The position numbers were made by a program, and so were the translations under genes. A stretch of DNA of 64,000 nt, from contig JACRBZ010000070.1 in NCBI GenBank assembly GCA_016219185.1, positions 26,870 to 90,869 on the forward strand, given 5' to 3'. The stretch's first letter is position 1, and each line of letters opens with the position of its first letter. The notes below the pieces were generated by a model. That model saw only the letters and a program-made list of their open reading frames with translations, did no database searches and was not told the DNA's origin. Positions 44,873 to 55,176 of the stretch are shown piece after piece. The DNA is from Deltaproteobacteria bacterium (GTDB lineage Bacteria; Desulfobacterota; Desulfobacteria; Desulfobacterales; Desulfatirhabdiaceae).

Positions 44873-47800
44873 ATGATTGAAAATGGCATGGAGGTCAGTG
44901 ACACGGAATCACCGAAGGCCGGAATCTGTCCGGTAACGGGTCTGGATGTCTTGCACTATCCGGAATGGCGGGACAATACCTCGGAAGTTCCACGCACCCT
45001 GAGAATATCGATTATTGCCCGGAAAATTATCCACATTCAGTCCAGTGGCAGTCCGACCCTGGCCACCCTCCGGCAGGGACTCCAACGGATCGAACGCATT
45101 CGGGCAAGGCATATCCCGGCCCATGAATCCTTTGCCGTTATCGAGGATTTGAGCCGTCTGGGCAACGTTCCGACCGAAGTCAAAAAGCAATATGCAAACC
45201 ATATCCGCAGCGTTCCTCATGTGGTGGCGGTCATTCTTCACAGCGCCTCCAGCCTTCAAAGATTTATGATCCGGCTGGCGAAACTGATTCAGATGTTCCC
45301 GTTTCCGCTCCTTGTGGCGCAGGATTATCCCCATGCCGTTCAAAAGGCCCTGGAAGCGCTGGGAGAATCGAGCGCCACTGTTTCATCCCCGGCGTTGACA
45401 CCCGCCGCCCCACCGGCCAGGCCTCGAATACTTCCCAATGATACCGACATGCTAACCGGAACCAGATGGCGAGTTCAGGATGCATCCTTCACAATGGAGT
45501 TTCAGGTTATCAACCGCGGAATTCTGCACGGCGTTTCAACCGGATTTCTTGAAGAACGCCACATTCCTGGCATTGAGGCCATGCGGGAAAGGGTGCGTCG
45601 CGAAACCCGGGGGCAATCTGGGTTTGATTACTTCATTGCCGATGTCACGCGGCTGGAAGGCTGTAACTGGAAGGCTCGCAAGCGATTCCTTCAATCGATC
45701 CAGGCCTGGCATGAGATCCATCCCTTTAAAGCATTTCTGCTTTATGGTGCCAATCGGTTCCTGCGCATCGGCATTATCCTGGCCAGGCGAATCATGCCCT
45801 TCAATGTGTTGACAGCCGAAAATCTGCGGGAAGCGCTGCAAATCGTGCAGGCACTTGAATCCAAGGCCTCAATGGAAGTCCCCCCTCTATCGGATCACCG
45901 ATCTTTTCGGGAGAAAAGCGCCCCGGATCTTCAAAATTTCGTGGATGAGATCCTGGATCATCTGGCACGATTCTCCTGGGATACCCATGATCCGACCCCT
46001 TTCGAAGCAATGCGACCGGATCATCCCTTTAAACCGGTGTTTGAAGCGATGGACCTGTTGAACTGGGAACTCAGGGATCTGCTTCAGGAGCGCCGGAAAA
46101 CCGAAGCAGCCATTCTGGACAGCGAGACCAAATATCGGTTGATTACCGAGCAGACCAGCGAATTTATTTCTTTGATCACTTTCGATGAAAACCCTCGATT
46201 CACCTATATCAGCCCTTCGCACAGACGGCTCGGCTATGAACCCGAGGAGTTGGTGGGAAAGCCGTCGCTGGACTTTATCCACCCGGAGGATCAGGAAAGG
46301 CTGATCCGGTTGTTGATGGAATCCCTTGTCCAATTTCAAAACGACAATTCCGTTTTCGAGAAGACCACGGAAACGATTGAATATCGGTTCAGGGATAAAA
46401 CAGGGGAATGGTTCGATATCGAAGCCACCGCCAATCTGATCAAAGATCAGGTCCTGTTTGTTTCAAGAGATATTACCGAACGCAAACGTGCCCAGGCAGC
46501 CCTTGAAGCCTCTCACGCGCAATTGGATGCGACTTTGAATGCCCTGCCGGATCTTCTGCTTGAAGTCGATTCAGACGGCATGATTCTGGCTTTTCGCGTG
46601 CCCGGGCAGGATTATCTGGACTTGCTGCCCGAAGGTCTTTGCGGAAAATCGCTTCGGTCCGTTTTCTCCGAAGAGGCAACCCGGACGATCCTTTCGAGTC
46701 TGGATCGGGCACGGACTTCCGGACGGCAGCAGGGGGGGGTGTTTTTTCTGGACAGGCCGCGGGGCTCTTACTGGATCGAATTTTCCGCGGCCGCTAAAAA
46801 ATCCGCGGGCTCACACAACACCAGCTTTATCATGCTTTGCCGGGATATCACGCAGCGCCGCAGATCGGAGTTTGCCCTGCGTCAGAGCGAGGAACGCTAT
46901 CGTCAGCTCATGGATTCCGCCCAGGATATGATCGTGACCCTGGATTTGACCGGCCGCCCCACCATGATCAATGCGGCCACCCTGAAAGTCTTCGGCTACA
47001 GCCTGGAAGAGGTCCTGACAATGAATATCCGGGACATTCTGCCCCCCGAAACGTGGCCCATCCTTGCCGAATCGCTGGTTAAGCGACAGGCGGGCGACGA
47101 TTTCCGCGGGCAATATGAAATCGACATCATCGCCAGAGGCGGAGAGCGGATACCGGTTGAGGGCAACAGCGTTTTGTTGACGGAAAATGACCGGCCATCC
47201 GGTGTTTTGATTATCGCAAGGGACATATCGGATCGCAGGCGGGCGGAACAGGAACGGCTGCGCATGGAAAATCGGCTGCGCGTGGCCCAGAAATTAGAGA
47301 GCGTGGGGCTTCTTGCTGGAGGCATTGCTCATGATTTCAATAATGTATTAACCGGCATTCAGGGTTATGCTTCACTGATGCAGCTCAATGTGGAACCTGC
47401 CCACCCGGATCAGTCCCGCATCAAGGCCATCGAATCGCTGGTGAGCCGGGCATCGGAATTGACACGGCAACTGCTCGGATTTGCCAGGGGGGGGAAATAC
47501 GAGGTGAAACCTACCCGTCTGGATGAATTGATCCGCGGTACCGCAGACATGTTCGGTCGCACCCGAAAGGAAATCCGCATCCATCACGATCATTCGCCGG
47601 GCCTGTGGCTGGTGGCCGCGGATCAGGGGCAGATGAATCAGGTGATGATGAATCTTTTTGTCAATGCGGCACTTGCCATGCCAAATGGTGGCGATATGTT
47701 CCTGAAAACACAAAATGTCGTGATTGATGATACGCAAGCAGATCGTTTGTCCATCCGGGCGGGAAACACGGTTCGAATAACGGTCGCGGACACCGGCGTC

Positions 47801-48463
47801 GGAATGGATTCCGCGATTCTATCGAAAATATTCGATCCGTTCTTCACCACCCGGGAAACCGGTAAGGGCAGCGGACTCGGCCTTGCTTCCGCCTACGGCA
47901 TCATTAAAAACCATGACGGGGTAATTGATGTGGAAAGCGAACCCGGCCGGGGAACCCGCTTTGTCATGACCCTACCTGCCTTGCCGGATCAGCCGGTTGC
48001 CCAGCCTCCGCCATCATCCTTACCGGAAATTCATGGAACCGGCACCATTTTACTGATCGATGATGAAGACATGGTCCGGGAAGTGGCCGGGATGATGCTG
48101 GAACATTTAGGTTTCACGGTGATTACCGCATCGAGTGGCCGGGAGGCCGTTCAGATATACCTGCAGAAAGAAGATGATATTGATTTGATTCTTCTGGACA
48201 TGATCATGCCGGAAATGACGGGATCACAGACATTTGATCGGTTGAAGGACATCAACCCGGAGGTTCGGGTGCTTCTGACCAGCGGCTACAGCGTGGATGG
48301 ACAGGCCGCGGATATTTTGCGCCGGGGGTGCCGGGGATTCATTCAGAAACCATTCAGAGTCGATGCGCTGTCCCGGAAAATTCAGGATGCGCTGAATCAA
48401 ATCACCACAAGCAGAGAGGTCTCTGAAAGTGTTAGTAACCGTGGATTCATCGGAGAAAGCTGA
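44873..48463 (+). CDS. Soluble PAS hybrid histidine kinase with duplicated N-terminal domain
   Basis: A kinase of about 1196 residues without membrane segments. The first 330 residues hold two related units: one near residues 43-163 ([17 protein letters not shown] to [19 protein letters not shown]) and one near 200-327 ([18 protein letters not shown] to [20 protein letters not shown]), preceded by a [14 protein letters not shown] segment. Then come three PAS domains (about 415-795), HisKA with the phospho-His near 820 ([18 protein letters not shown]), HATPase_c ([20 protein letters not shown]) and a receiver with D1109 ([15 protein letters not shown]). The frame opens at TTG 44846, but ATG 44873 has GGAG 9 bases before it. 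It overlaps the next kinase gene by 35 bases. Confidence 0.93.
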   Translation: MIENGMEVSDTESPKAGICPVTGLDVLHYPEWRDNTSEVPRTLRISIIARKIIHIQSSGSPTLATLRQGLQRIERIRARHIPAHESFAVIEDLSRLGNVPTEVKKQYANHIRSVPHVVAVILHSASSLQRFMIRLAKLIQMFPFPLLVAQDYPHAVQKALEALGESSATVSSPALTPAAPPARPRILPNDTDMLTGTRWRVQDASFTMEFQVINRGILHGVSTGFLEERHIPGIEAMRERVRRETRGQSGFDYFIADVTRLEGCNWKARKRFLQSIQAWHEIHPFKAFLLYGANRFLRIGIILARRIMPFNVLTAENLREALQIVQALESKASMEVPPLSDHRSFREKSAPDLQNFVDEILDHLARFSWDTHDPTPFEAMRPDHPFKPVFEAMDLLNWELRDLLQERRKTEAAILDSETKYRLITEQTSEFISLITFDENPRFTYISPSHRRLGYEPEELVGKPSLDFIHPEDQERLIRLLMESLVQFQNDNSVFEKTTETIEYRFRDKTGEWFDIEATANLIKDQVLFVSRDITERKRAQAALEASHAQLDATLNALPDLLLEVDSDGMILAFRVPGQDYLDLLPEGLCGKSLRSVFSEEATRTILSSLDRARTSGRQQGGVFFLDRPRGSYWIEFSAAAKKSAGSHNTSFIMLCRDITQRRRSEFALRQSEERYRQLMDSAQDMIVTLDLTGRPTMINAATLKVFGYSLEEVLTMNIRDILPPETWPILAESLVKRQAGDDFRGQYEIDIIARGGERIPVEGNSVLLTENDRPSGVLIIARDISDRRRAEQERLRMENRLRVAQKLESVGLLAGGIAHDFNNVLTGIQGYASLMQLNVEPAHPDQSRIKAIESLVSRASELTRQLLGFARGGKYEVKPTRLDELIRGTADMFGRTRKEIRIHHDHSPGLWLVAADQGQMNQVMMNLFVNAALAMPNGGDMFLKTQNVVIDDTQADRLSIRAGNTVRITVADTGVGMDSAILSKIFDPFFTTRETGKGSGLGLASAYGIIKNHDGVIDVESEPGRGTRFVMTLPALPDQPVAQPPPSSLPEIHGTGTILLIDDEDMVREVAGMMLEHLGFTVITASSGREAVQIYLQKEDDIDLILLDMIMPEMTGSQTFDRLKDINPEVRVLLTSGYSVDGQAADILRRGCRGFIQKPFRVDALSRKIQDALNQITTSREVSESVSNRGFIGES

Positions 48464-50771
48464 TCAATTGAAATGGATGCATCGATTCCAACTGGTTGTG
48501 ACGGGCCAGGAAACCCTCTCCGGGGAGACGCCGCATCAGGCAAAAGAGCGGCACAGAATATTTCAGGGCATCATTACCATCGGCATCGGCGGCGCAATTT
48601 TGATGGCGCTGGGGGCTGTCGCCTATCTGCAGGGGAATTTGATCCTTGCCGTCATCGACTATCTGATCGTCGTGTTTCTTGCGATCCTGATTGTTTACGG
48701 TTTAAAAACCCATCGGTACCTGCCGGCCGCAGTTTCCGGGATCGCGGTGATGGGCCTCCTTGATTTTTACCTGTTTTTCACCGGGGGCGTCAACCATACC
48801 GGTCATCTCTGGCTCTATCCTTATGCACTGTTTTCATGTTTTTTACTGGGCTCCAAACGCGGCGCCATCGCAACTTTTTTGCTCTTTGTTCCGGCAATGC
48901 TGTTGATGTTCTTGCCAAATGACATGCTTCCGGGCGGATTCATCGGGTATGACAGGGATTTTATCATCCGCTTTATCCCTTCCTTTCTTCTGGTTTTTGC
49001 CTATTCCTTCATTTATGAGCGATTGGAGGAAAAACAGATTGATCAATTGTGTCAGAAAAATACGCTTCTGGAACGGACGGTGGATCAGCTCCGGGAAAAT
49101 GAAGCCGCACTGAAAGCGGTTCAGGCAGACCTCGAAAACCGGGTCATGCGGCGTACCGAAGATTTAAGCACGGCCAACGCCGAGCTGCAGCGTGAAATCG
49201 AGACCCGCGGGCAGATGCAGGAGGTGTTGCAGCGAGCCAACACGCTGTTTGCAACGGTACTGGACGGCATCGACGCCGATATTTTTGTTGTTGACAAAGA
49301 GGGCGCTACGTTGCTGTTCATGAATCAGCACATGCGGCAGAAATCCGGTAATCACAGAACAGGGAATAACCTGGAACAGTGGGCGATTTCCGGTATTCCC
49401 CTAAACCATGTCTTTGACGCGCCCGAGACCGGTATGAATTCAGTGACGGATGACCCGAATGTCCGGCAGGTTCAAAACCCTGAAGATGGCAAGTGGTATC
49501 TGTATCAAAGCACCGAAGTACAATGGGTGGACGGCCGGATGGCTATCGTTCATGTCGCAACGGACATATCCATGCTCAAACAGGCGGAAGCAAGCAACCG
49601 GGAACTTCAGACGCAGCTCCACCAGGCCCGGAAAATGGAAGCCATAGGACTTCTGGCCGGGGGGGTGGCGCATGATTTAAACAACATTCTCTCCGGTATT
49701 GTCAGTTACCCGGAACTGCTTCTCAAGGATCTTGAAGAAACCAGCGCAATGAGAAAGCCGTTATCGATCATCAAAAAATCCGGAGAAAAAGCCGCTGCCG
49801 TTGTCAATGACCTGTTGACGATCGCCCGAAGCGGGATCGCCTCCATGGATATCGTGAATCTGAATGATATCATCCATGAGTATGTGAACAGTCCGGAGCA
49901 CAAAAACCTGCTCAATCATCATCATATTCAAGTTGAAGTTCAACCGGAGAGCCTGCTGGCCAACATTTCGGGATCTGTGGTTCATCTGTCCAAAGTCCTG
50001 ATGAATCTGGTGGTGAATGCCGCCGAAGCCATGCCCACGGGCGGCCTTGTCCGGATAAGAACCGAAAACCTGGTCATCGATGATCACACAAAAGGATGCG
50101 ATGGGAAAAAAACCGGGGAATATGTTCTTCTGACGGTTGCGGATTCCGGACTGGGAATGTCCACCGAAGATCAGGAACGGATTTTTGAACCGTTTTTCAC
50201 CCGAAAAGCCATGGGAAGAAGCGGAACCGGTCTGGGAATGACGGTTGTATGGCGCAGTGTGGCGGATCACCAGGGGTTTATTGATATTGAAAGTACGATC
50301 GGCGTGGGTACGACTTTCGGGCTGTATTTTCCTGCTGTCCGGGATAAACAGACAGAGAAACTTCCCGCTCTTTCAATGGATCAGTATCTTTCCAGGGGCG
50401 AAACCATTTTGATCGTGGACGACATGAAAGATCAGCGGATCATCGCCTCCGCCATGCTCAATCGGCTGGGGTATCGTGTTGTGACGGCGTCCAGCGGCGA
50501 GCAAGCCATTGACTATCTGAAAAGCAATTCAGTGGATCTGGTCATTCTGGATATGATCATGGGAGAGGGGATGAACGGCCGGCAAACCTATGAACGGATA
50601 CTGGCGATGCGACCGGGCCAGAAAGCTGTTATCGCTTCCGGATTTGCGGAGAGTGAAGAGGTCAGAAAAGCCAGGGAAATCGGCGCAAGCCGGTTCATCA
50701 AAAAGCCTTACACCCTTGAAACCATAGGCGTTGCATTAAAGAACGCCCTGGCAAAAGGGGCAGCAGGGTGA
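48429..50771 (+). CDS. Membrane hybrid histidine kinase
   Basis: A 780-residue sensor kinase. Residues about 45-200 form five or six membrane helices (IITIGIGGAILMALGAVAYL; LYPYALFSCFLLGSKRG) of the kind also found in diguanylate cyclases, followed by a coiled coil (about 205-270), a PAS domain (about 275-385), HisKA with the phospho-His near 415 ([18 protein letters not shown]), HATPase_c (VADSGLGMS, RSGTGLGMTVVW) and a receiver with D708 (LVILDMIMGEGMNGRQ). It starts at GTG inside the end of the preceding kinase, with GAGAGG 9 bases before, so the two kinases are co-translated and may act together. Confidence 0.93.
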   Translation: MLVTVDSSEKADQLKWMHRFQLVVTGQETLSGETPHQAKERHRIFQGIITIGIGGAILMALGAVAYLQGNLILAVIDYLIVVFLAILIVYGLKTHRYLPAAVSGIAVMGLLDFYLFFTGGVNHTGHLWLYPYALFSCFLLGSKRGAIATFLLFVPAMLLMFLPNDMLPGGFIGYDRDFIIRFIPSFLLVFAYSFIYERLEEKQIDQLCQKNTLLERTVDQLRENEAALKAVQADLENRVMRRTEDLSTANAELQREIETRGQMQEVLQRANTLFATVLDGIDADIFVVDKEGATLLFMNQHMRQKSGNHRTGNNLEQWAISGIPLNHVFDAPETGMNSVTDDPNVRQVQNPEDGKWYLYQSTEVQWVDGRMAIVHVATDISMLKQAEASNRELQTQLHQARKMEAIGLLAGGVAHDLNNILSGIVSYPELLLKDLEETSAMRKPLSIIKKSGEKAAAVVNDLLTIARSGIASMDIVNLNDIIHEYVNSPEHKNLLNHHHIQVEVQPESLLANISGSVVHLSKVLMNLVVNAAEAMPTGGLVRIRTENLVIDDHTKGCDGKKTGEYVLLTVADSGLGMSTEDQERIFEPFFTRKAMGRSGTGLGMTVVWRSVADHQGFIDIESTIGVGTTFGLYFPAVRDKQTEKLPALSMDQYLSRGETILIVDDMKDQRIIASAMLNRLGYRVVTASSGEQAIDYLKSNSVDLVILDMIMGEGMNGRQTYERILAMRPGQKAVIASGFAESEEVRKAREIGASRFIKKPYTLETIGVALKNALAKGAAG

Positions 50772-50874
50772 AAGTCGAAATATCCATGGCCTGAACATTC
50801 AAGATATGCTATAGGGTCCCCAAAATGCAGAAAATGGATCATTTATATTTAAACTTATAAGAACGGAGACAACT

Positions 50875-51156
50875 ATGAGCAAAGCCACAGCGCGTCACAT
50901 TCTGGTAAAGACCCAGGAACAATGCAATGACATCAAGAATCAGATTGCGAAGGGATCTGATTTTGCCGATATGGCCAAAAAACATTCACTCTGTCCTTCC
51001 GGAAAACAGGGAGGGGCGTTGGGAGAATTTTATCCGGGTCAGATGGTTCCTGAATTTGATCAGGTCGTTTTCAGCCAGGACGTCGGCATGGTCCATGGTC
51101 CGGTTCAGACCCAGTTCGGATTTCACCTGATTGAAATCACCAGCAGAAGCGAGTAA
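50875..51156 (+). CDS. ppiC: Parvulin-type peptidyl-prolyl isomerase
   Basis: A 93-residue single-domain rotamase of the PpiC family, which speeds cis-trans isomerisation of prolyl bonds. The fold is covered in full: ATARHILVKTQEQCNDIKNQ, FADMAKKHSLCPSGKQGGALG, FGRGxM-like FYPGQMVPEFDQVVF and VQTQFGFHLIEI. No signal peptide, so cytoplasmic. ACGGAG lies 8 bases before the ATG. A strong hairpin follows the stop. Confidence 0.95.
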   Translation: MSKATARHILVKTQEQCNDIKNQIAKGSDFADMAKKHSLCPSGKQGGALGEFYPGQMVPEFDQVVFSQDVGMVHGPVQTQFGFHLIEITSRSE

Positions 51157-51164
51157 ATGAAAGT

Positions 51165-51196
51165 CTCTGGACAATACGGCAAAGTATTGTCCAGAG
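51165..51196. terminator. Strong bidirectional hairpin after ppiC
   Basis: CTCTGGACAATAC and GTATTGTCCAGAG form a perfect 13-bp stem around GGCAAA. ATTTTTG follows on the plus strand, making it a good intrinsic terminator for ppiC. It also lies 8 bases past the stop of the small minus-strand gene, where the T-run is poorer. Confidence 0.85.
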
Positions 51197-51204
51197 ATTT
51201 TTGC

Positions 51205-51309
51205 TCAGGCCTTGTTCTTGTTTTTTTCGATTTTTTCCTGTTTCTTCTCTTTAGGTGTTTTGGAAGGTTTTTTCTTGTCGCTCTTTCGAATATCCTTTGA
51301 TTTTGCCAT
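51205..51309 (-). CDS. Small lysine-rich protein, 34 residues
   Basis: A short gene reading MAKSKDIRKSDKKKPSKTPK then EKKQEKIEKNKNKA: about two in five residues are lysine and there is no hydrophobic segment. An ideal AAAAGGAGG lies 4 bases before the ATG and touches the stop codon of the MntA-like gene, 12 bases upstream, so it should be translated from the same message. Small Lys-rich proteins starting MAKSKDIRK occur in other proteobacteria as uncharacterised proteins (recalled, not checked). Nucleic-acid binding is a guess from charge only. Confidence 0.75.
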   Translation of the reverse strand: MAKSKDIRKSDKKKPSKTPKEKKQEKIEKNKNKA

Positions 51310-51321
51310 CTTGCCTCCTTT

Positions 51322-51669
51322 TTATCGGTCTTGTTTCACTGAAGTACCACACAAATTTTCCATATCATAAAACATGATTCCCACGCGCTGAATATGATCC
51401 AATACATCGGGGTCCGTGATTTGTTTAACAATAGAGAGGTCAATGGTATACGGCAGATGCTGGTCATCAAGTTCGTTGATGATTCGATACATCACATCCA
51501 GCGTCAAGTCGTTGCCGCCGTAAAGGGTCAGGTCGATATCTGATCCGTTTTTATAATTCCCCCTGGCGCGTGAGCCATACAGAACGGCTTTTTTCACCTG
51601 TGTAAATCTTGAAAACACGGTGCGGATTTTTTCTATGGTGTCTTCTTTCAAGCCAAAGCGCAAGGTCAT
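51322..51669 (-). CDS. MntA-like nucleotidyltransferase antitoxin
   Basis: A 115-residue minimal nucleotidyltransferase. The active-site motif GSRARGNYKNGSDIDL is an exact GSX10DXD. In studied HepT/MntA pairs this enzyme adds AMP units to the toxin and so silences it. Its gene overlaps the HepT-like gene by 4 bases. The order here is toxin first, antitoxin second, then the small lysine-rich gene. Confidence 0.9.
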   Translation of the reverse strand: MTLRFGLKEDTIEKIRTVFSRFTQVKKAVLYGSRARGNYKNGSDIDLTLYGGNDLTLDVMYRIINELDDQHLPYTIDLSIVKQITDPDVLDHIQRVGIMFYDMENLCGTSVKQDR

Positions 51670-52079
51670 TCTTCAGCCTTTTTCAAGTCGTTCAATGTGG
51701 CTTGCAGTTTTATAAATTCCTGGAAATAACGCGTTGCAGTGTCTCCGGCAATTTTTTCGGCAGTGTCTTCATTATACGTGTGACTGGTCAAGGTTCTGCT
51801 CACGATCATTTCCATCCATACTTCGCCGTTTTCAATCAGCCCGCGTTTAAATGCCATGCGAAAAGCATCGCGGCTGCCATGAATGTTGGATTCGCCCTGG
51901 GCCTCAAAATAATCTTTCACCGTGTTCCATGCCAATTCAAAATTATATTCAAAGGCTTGAATCAAGCCCTGTCTTTCCAGTTCATTCAATTCGCCTTTTT
52001 GTATGAATCGGGTCAATTGGCCGAGTGCCTTTGAGAAATGATTCAATCGCTGAATCCAGCGGATGTCGGTTGGGGTCAT
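51666..52079 (-). CDS. HepT-like HEPN toxin (HI0074 family)
   Basis: A 137-residue all-helical protein of the nucleotidyltransferase substrate-binding/HEPN family. The N-terminal part (ALGQLTRFIQKGELNELERQ, FEYNFELAWNTVKDYFEAQG) is typical of HI0074. The segment SRTLTSHTYNE contains RX4HXY, the catalytic and AMP-acceptor motif of HepT RNase toxins, so the ribonuclease site seems intact. It overlaps the MntA-like gene by 4 bases and starts 12 bases after the stop of the CHASE2 cyclase gene, so it may ride on that transcript. Confidence 0.88.
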   Translation of the reverse strand: MTPTDIRWIQRLNHFSKALGQLTRFIQKGELNELERQGLIQAFEYNFELAWNTVKDYFEAQGESNIHGSRDAFRMAFKRGLIENGEVWMEMIVSRTLTSHTYNEDTAEKIAGDTATRYFQEFIKLQATLNDLKKAEE

Positions 52080-52091
52080 GGAAATCGCTCC

Positions 52092-54224
52092 CTATTTGGA
52101 CGTCATCACCCACACCCCGTCCCAGTTATCCGGGGCAGATGCCGTGTAATGGCGACATTTGGCCAGGTAGCTGGCTGCCGCAGGATCCTGATCGGCGATG
52201 GATGCAAACATTTCCCCGGCTTCCGGAAAGCGGCCCGCATAAAACAGGCGGAGCCCCTGGTCGAAAATTGTAAGCGCCACTTTATGGTTTTCGTAAGCAT
52301 CGGGAAACATCGGTTCATAGACCGTGATGGGTTCCTTGCGGCCGACAACGGCCAGCCGGGCGATTTCCCGCATCGGAAAAGCGGGTCCGATTTCCTGCCG
52401 GGTGGCTCCCGAGATCATCACATAGGTGCCGAACGCCTTGTTGGCGCCTTCAAGCCGGGCCGCCAGATTGACCGCATCCCCCAGCATGGTGTAGTCAAAA
52501 CGGCTGTGGGAGCCCATGTTGCCCACCACGGCCGATCCCGTATGAACGCCGATCCGCATCCGAAGGCCCCTTCCCACGCGTTTTTCAAACTGCGGATTCA
52601 AGATGGCCAGTTGTTCCTGACACCGAAGCGCTGTCCGGACCACCCGAAGCGGATGGTCGATTACTTCGAGCGGCGCATTCCAGAAAGCGATGATGGCGTC
52701 TCCTTCGAATTTATCCACGGTTCCGGCTTCTTCATGAATGATATCGGTCATGGCCGTTAAATATTCATTTAAGAGGGTGGTCAGGGCTTCGGGGTCCAGT
52801 TTTTCGGAGATGGTGGTGAACCCTTCAAGATCGGAGAAGAAGATGGACAGCACCCGCCGCTCTCCGCCCAGCCGCAGCCGCTCGGGATGCAAAATGAGCT
52901 GATCGATGACCGCAGGACTTAAATACTGTTTGAATGCGCCCTGAATGAAGCGTTTCTGACGGCCTTCCGTGGCATAATTGACGATAAAAACCAGGGACAG
53001 GACCGTGGCGACCGCAATTTCCGGGGCAACCAGGGGCAGGGACCATCCGCCGGCGTAGCTGCCCAGCGCCGCTACGACCGGTATAGTCAGAAAGATGAGG
53101 CTTGTCATAACATGCCCAAGCGTGCTGCTGAAAACAGAACCCGCCATGCCCGTAATCAGGGCCAATCCAAGGGCTGCGGCAATCCATACGGCAGTCGGGC
53201 ACTTGCGGATGAAATTTCCGGACAGCAGGTTATCCAGGATGGTGGCCTGAATCTCGACGCCCGGAGTGACCCCATCCAGAGATGTGGGCCGAAGATCGAA
53301 CAAGCCGGGTGCGGTGAATCCGAAAAATACGAATTTATCTCGAAATGCTCCCGGATCATCGATGTTTGGCTGTTTGCCGGAGCGAACCTGAAGCTCGGAT
53401 TGAATCACGGCGGCTGCGCTGAAACCACGGTAAGTGCCGGCGGGTCCGCTGAACCGGAGGATGGCGCTCCCATCCGGTGAAAGGGGGATGGCATGCTCTC
53501 CGATGGACAGCGCTTCGGGACCGGAGCGCACCGCTGTTGTCGGGTGTGCCGCCAGATAGGCCCCAAGGCCCAGGGACGGCATCAGGCGTCCGTCAAACAC
53601 GGCGGCCAGGGGTGCCTTTCGGTAGATGCCATCGGGATCCGGATTCATCTGGGTGTTACAAAGGACTTTCATGGCCCGGGCAAGTTCAGGAACCGGAAAA
53701 GCGGCTCTCGGAAACATGGGCGTTTCCATACTGGCGTTAACCGGAAGGACTGCCGGGAAAACAGGCTTCGGCACTCCTTCCGGCCAGGCGGTCAGGTTGC
53801 CGTTTTCACGGCCCAGGGCAACCGCGCCCGCTGTGTGGCCATAGTCGCCGGAAGCTCTGGCAAGGGCGGCGTCATCCTCGACCCCGTAAGATGAAGGTTC
53901 GGTGAAGAGCACATCAAATGCCAGGGACTTTGCACCGCTACGCTGACAAAAAGAGATGACTGCCGCATATAATTCCCGTGGCCAGGGCCAGCCGAGGCCA
54001 TTTTCCTTCTGGGCCCAGTCCAGGCTGTCCTGATCCAGAAGTATCATCGTGATCTGATCGTGGGCCGGGCTGTGCCGGGCCAGGGTTGCGGCCCGCCAGT
54101 CCCAGGTGATGGCTTCCCACCGGTCGATGGCGCCGGCGGCCCAGAGCCCGATGGCCAGGGCTGTTCCCGCCGCACCCGATGCCAGCCCCTGAAAAAGTTT
54201 CCGGACCAAGGGAGAAAAAGGCAT
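52092..54224 (-). CDS. CHASE2-domain adenylate cyclase
   Basis: A 710-residue membrane sensor that makes a cyclic nucleotide. An N-terminal helix is followed by a periplasmic CHASE2 domain (about 35-330; NGLGWPWPRELYAAVI, KSLAFDVLFTEPSSYG), three membrane helices (about 340-415; VWIAAALGLALITGMAGSVF) and a class III cyclase domain (about 450-635). In the cyclase, metal-binding aspartates lie in FFSDLEGFT and DKFEGDAIIAFW. The lysine in DKFEGD and YTMLGDAVNLAARLE favour ATP over GTP. It follows the M48 protease gene by one base and precedes the HepT/MntA pair. What the CHASE2 domain senses is not known. Confidence 0.93.
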   Translation of the reverse strand: MPFSPLVRKLFQGLASGAAGTALAIGLWAAGAIDRWEAITWDWRAATLARHSPAHDQITMILLDQDSLDWAQKENGLGWPWPRELYAAVISFCQRSGAKSLAFDVLFTEPSSYGVEDDAALARASGDYGHTAGAVALGRENGNLTAWPEGVPKPVFPAVLPVNASMETPMFPRAAFPVPELARAMKVLCNTQMNPDPDGIYRKAPLAAVFDGRLMPSLGLGAYLAAHPTTAVRSGPEALSIGEHAIPLSPDGSAILRFSGPAGTYRGFSAAAVIQSELQVRSGKQPNIDDPGAFRDKFVFFGFTAPGLFDLRPTSLDGVTPGVEIQATILDNLLSGNFIRKCPTAVWIAAALGLALITGMAGSVFSSTLGHVMTSLIFLTIPVVAALGSYAGGWSLPLVAPEIAVATVLSLVFIVNYATEGRQKRFIQGAFKQYLSPAVIDQLILHPERLRLGGERRVLSIFFSDLEGFTTISEKLDPEALTTLLNEYLTAMTDIIHEEAGTVDKFEGDAIIAFWNAPLEVIDHPLRVVRTALRCQEQLAILNPQFEKRVGRGLRMRIGVHTGSAVVGNMGSHSRFDYTMLGDAVNLAARLEGANKAFGTYVMISGATRQEIGPAFPMREIARLAVVGRKEPITVYEPMFPDAYENHKVALTIFDQGLRLFYAGRFPEAGEMFASIADQDPAAASYLAKCRHYTASAPDNWDGVWVMTSK

Positions 54225-54225
54225 A

Positions 54226-55176
54226 TCAGATATTTTTCAGTGCCGATTCAAAGCGCATCTGACGTTCCCGGACTTCCCTGACCGGCGTGACGGGCCCGAT
54301 GATCGCTTTGATCTCGGCAATCCGGCTCTCCGGGCTGGGATGGGTGCTGGCAAAGTCGGCTTGGTCCGGAACCAGTTTCTGCTGCATGACCTGGAGCATG
54401 TCCACCAGGCCGGCGGGACTGTAGCCCACCCGGCGCAGGATCGTGACGGCAGCCCTGTCAGCCTCGGATTCAAAGGCCCTTGAATACCCCGAATTGATCA
54501 GGGTCTGGGAAATGTCGTCAATGCTGCCCTCGAATTCGTGGGTCAGATCGGCCAGTTCCTGGGTGCCGAAAGTTTTTGCGCCTTCAACGCCGATGGTGAC
54601 CAGCGCATTGGTGATCCGGGATTTTTTAATGGCCCGCAGTCCGTGTTTGGACTGAACATGGCCGATTTCATGAGCCAGGACAGCGGCGACAGCGGTTTCA
54701 TGCGGGCAGCAGTCCAGAATGCCGCGGGTCACAAAAATCAGGCCGCCGGGAGCAGCCAACGCATTGATCTCCTGTGTGTCCTGGATCATAAAATGGTATC
54801 CGGCAAAAGTTTCCGGCATGTCCGATGCGCGGGCCAGGGTCTGGCCCACCCGGTTCAGGTATCGGTTGGCGGCGTCATTGGTATCCGCCGGATACTTTTC
54901 CAGAATCACCGCGCCGATGCTTCGCCCGATATAGTATTCCTGCTGGGGAGTGATGTCTTCAAATGACTTGCTGATGGCCTTTGAGGTTTTCTTCATGGAA
55001 ACGGCATGTTCCTCGGTGATCATGCCGGTGGCGGTGCCGATGTCGGCTCCGACCCGGGTGACTTCTTCAAGAGCCCTGCATCCGGCCATCATTGCCGGCA
55101 GAAATGATCCGGCGCCAATGGCGGCCGTCCACCTGGCGGCGGTCTGGAGGAATTCGCGTCGATCGGTAAGGTTCAT
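54226..55176 (-). CDS. M48-family metalloprotease, Tat-type lipoprotein
   Basis: A 316-residue zinc protease related to BepA/LoiP-type periplasmic enzymes. The N-terminus has a twin-arginine motif (TDRREFLQTAARW), a hydrophobic stretch and a lipobox-like MMAGC, so it is probably exported folded and lipidated. HEIGH near residues 169-173 (AAVLAHEIGHVQSKHG) and the third ligand in AFESEADRAAV are intact. No membrane helix follows. It overlaps the SH3 gene by 4 bases and abuts the CHASE2 cyclase gene, so cleavage or quality control of envelope proteins may feed the sensor (inference). Confidence 0.9.
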   Translation of the reverse strand: MNLTDRREFLQTAARWTAAIGAGSFLPAMMAGCRALEEVTRVGADIGTATGMITEEHAVSMKKTSKAISKSFEDITPQQEYYIGRSIGAVILEKYPADTNDAANRYLNRVGQTLARASDMPETFAGYHFMIQDTQEINALAAPGGLIFVTRGILDCCPHETAVAAVLAHEIGHVQSKHGLRAIKKSRITNALVTIGVEGAKTFGTQELADLTHEFEGSIDDISQTLINSGYSRAFESEADRAAVTILRRVGYSPAGLVDMLQVMQQKLVPDQADFASTHPSPESRIAEIKAIIGPVTPVREVRERQMRFESALKNI

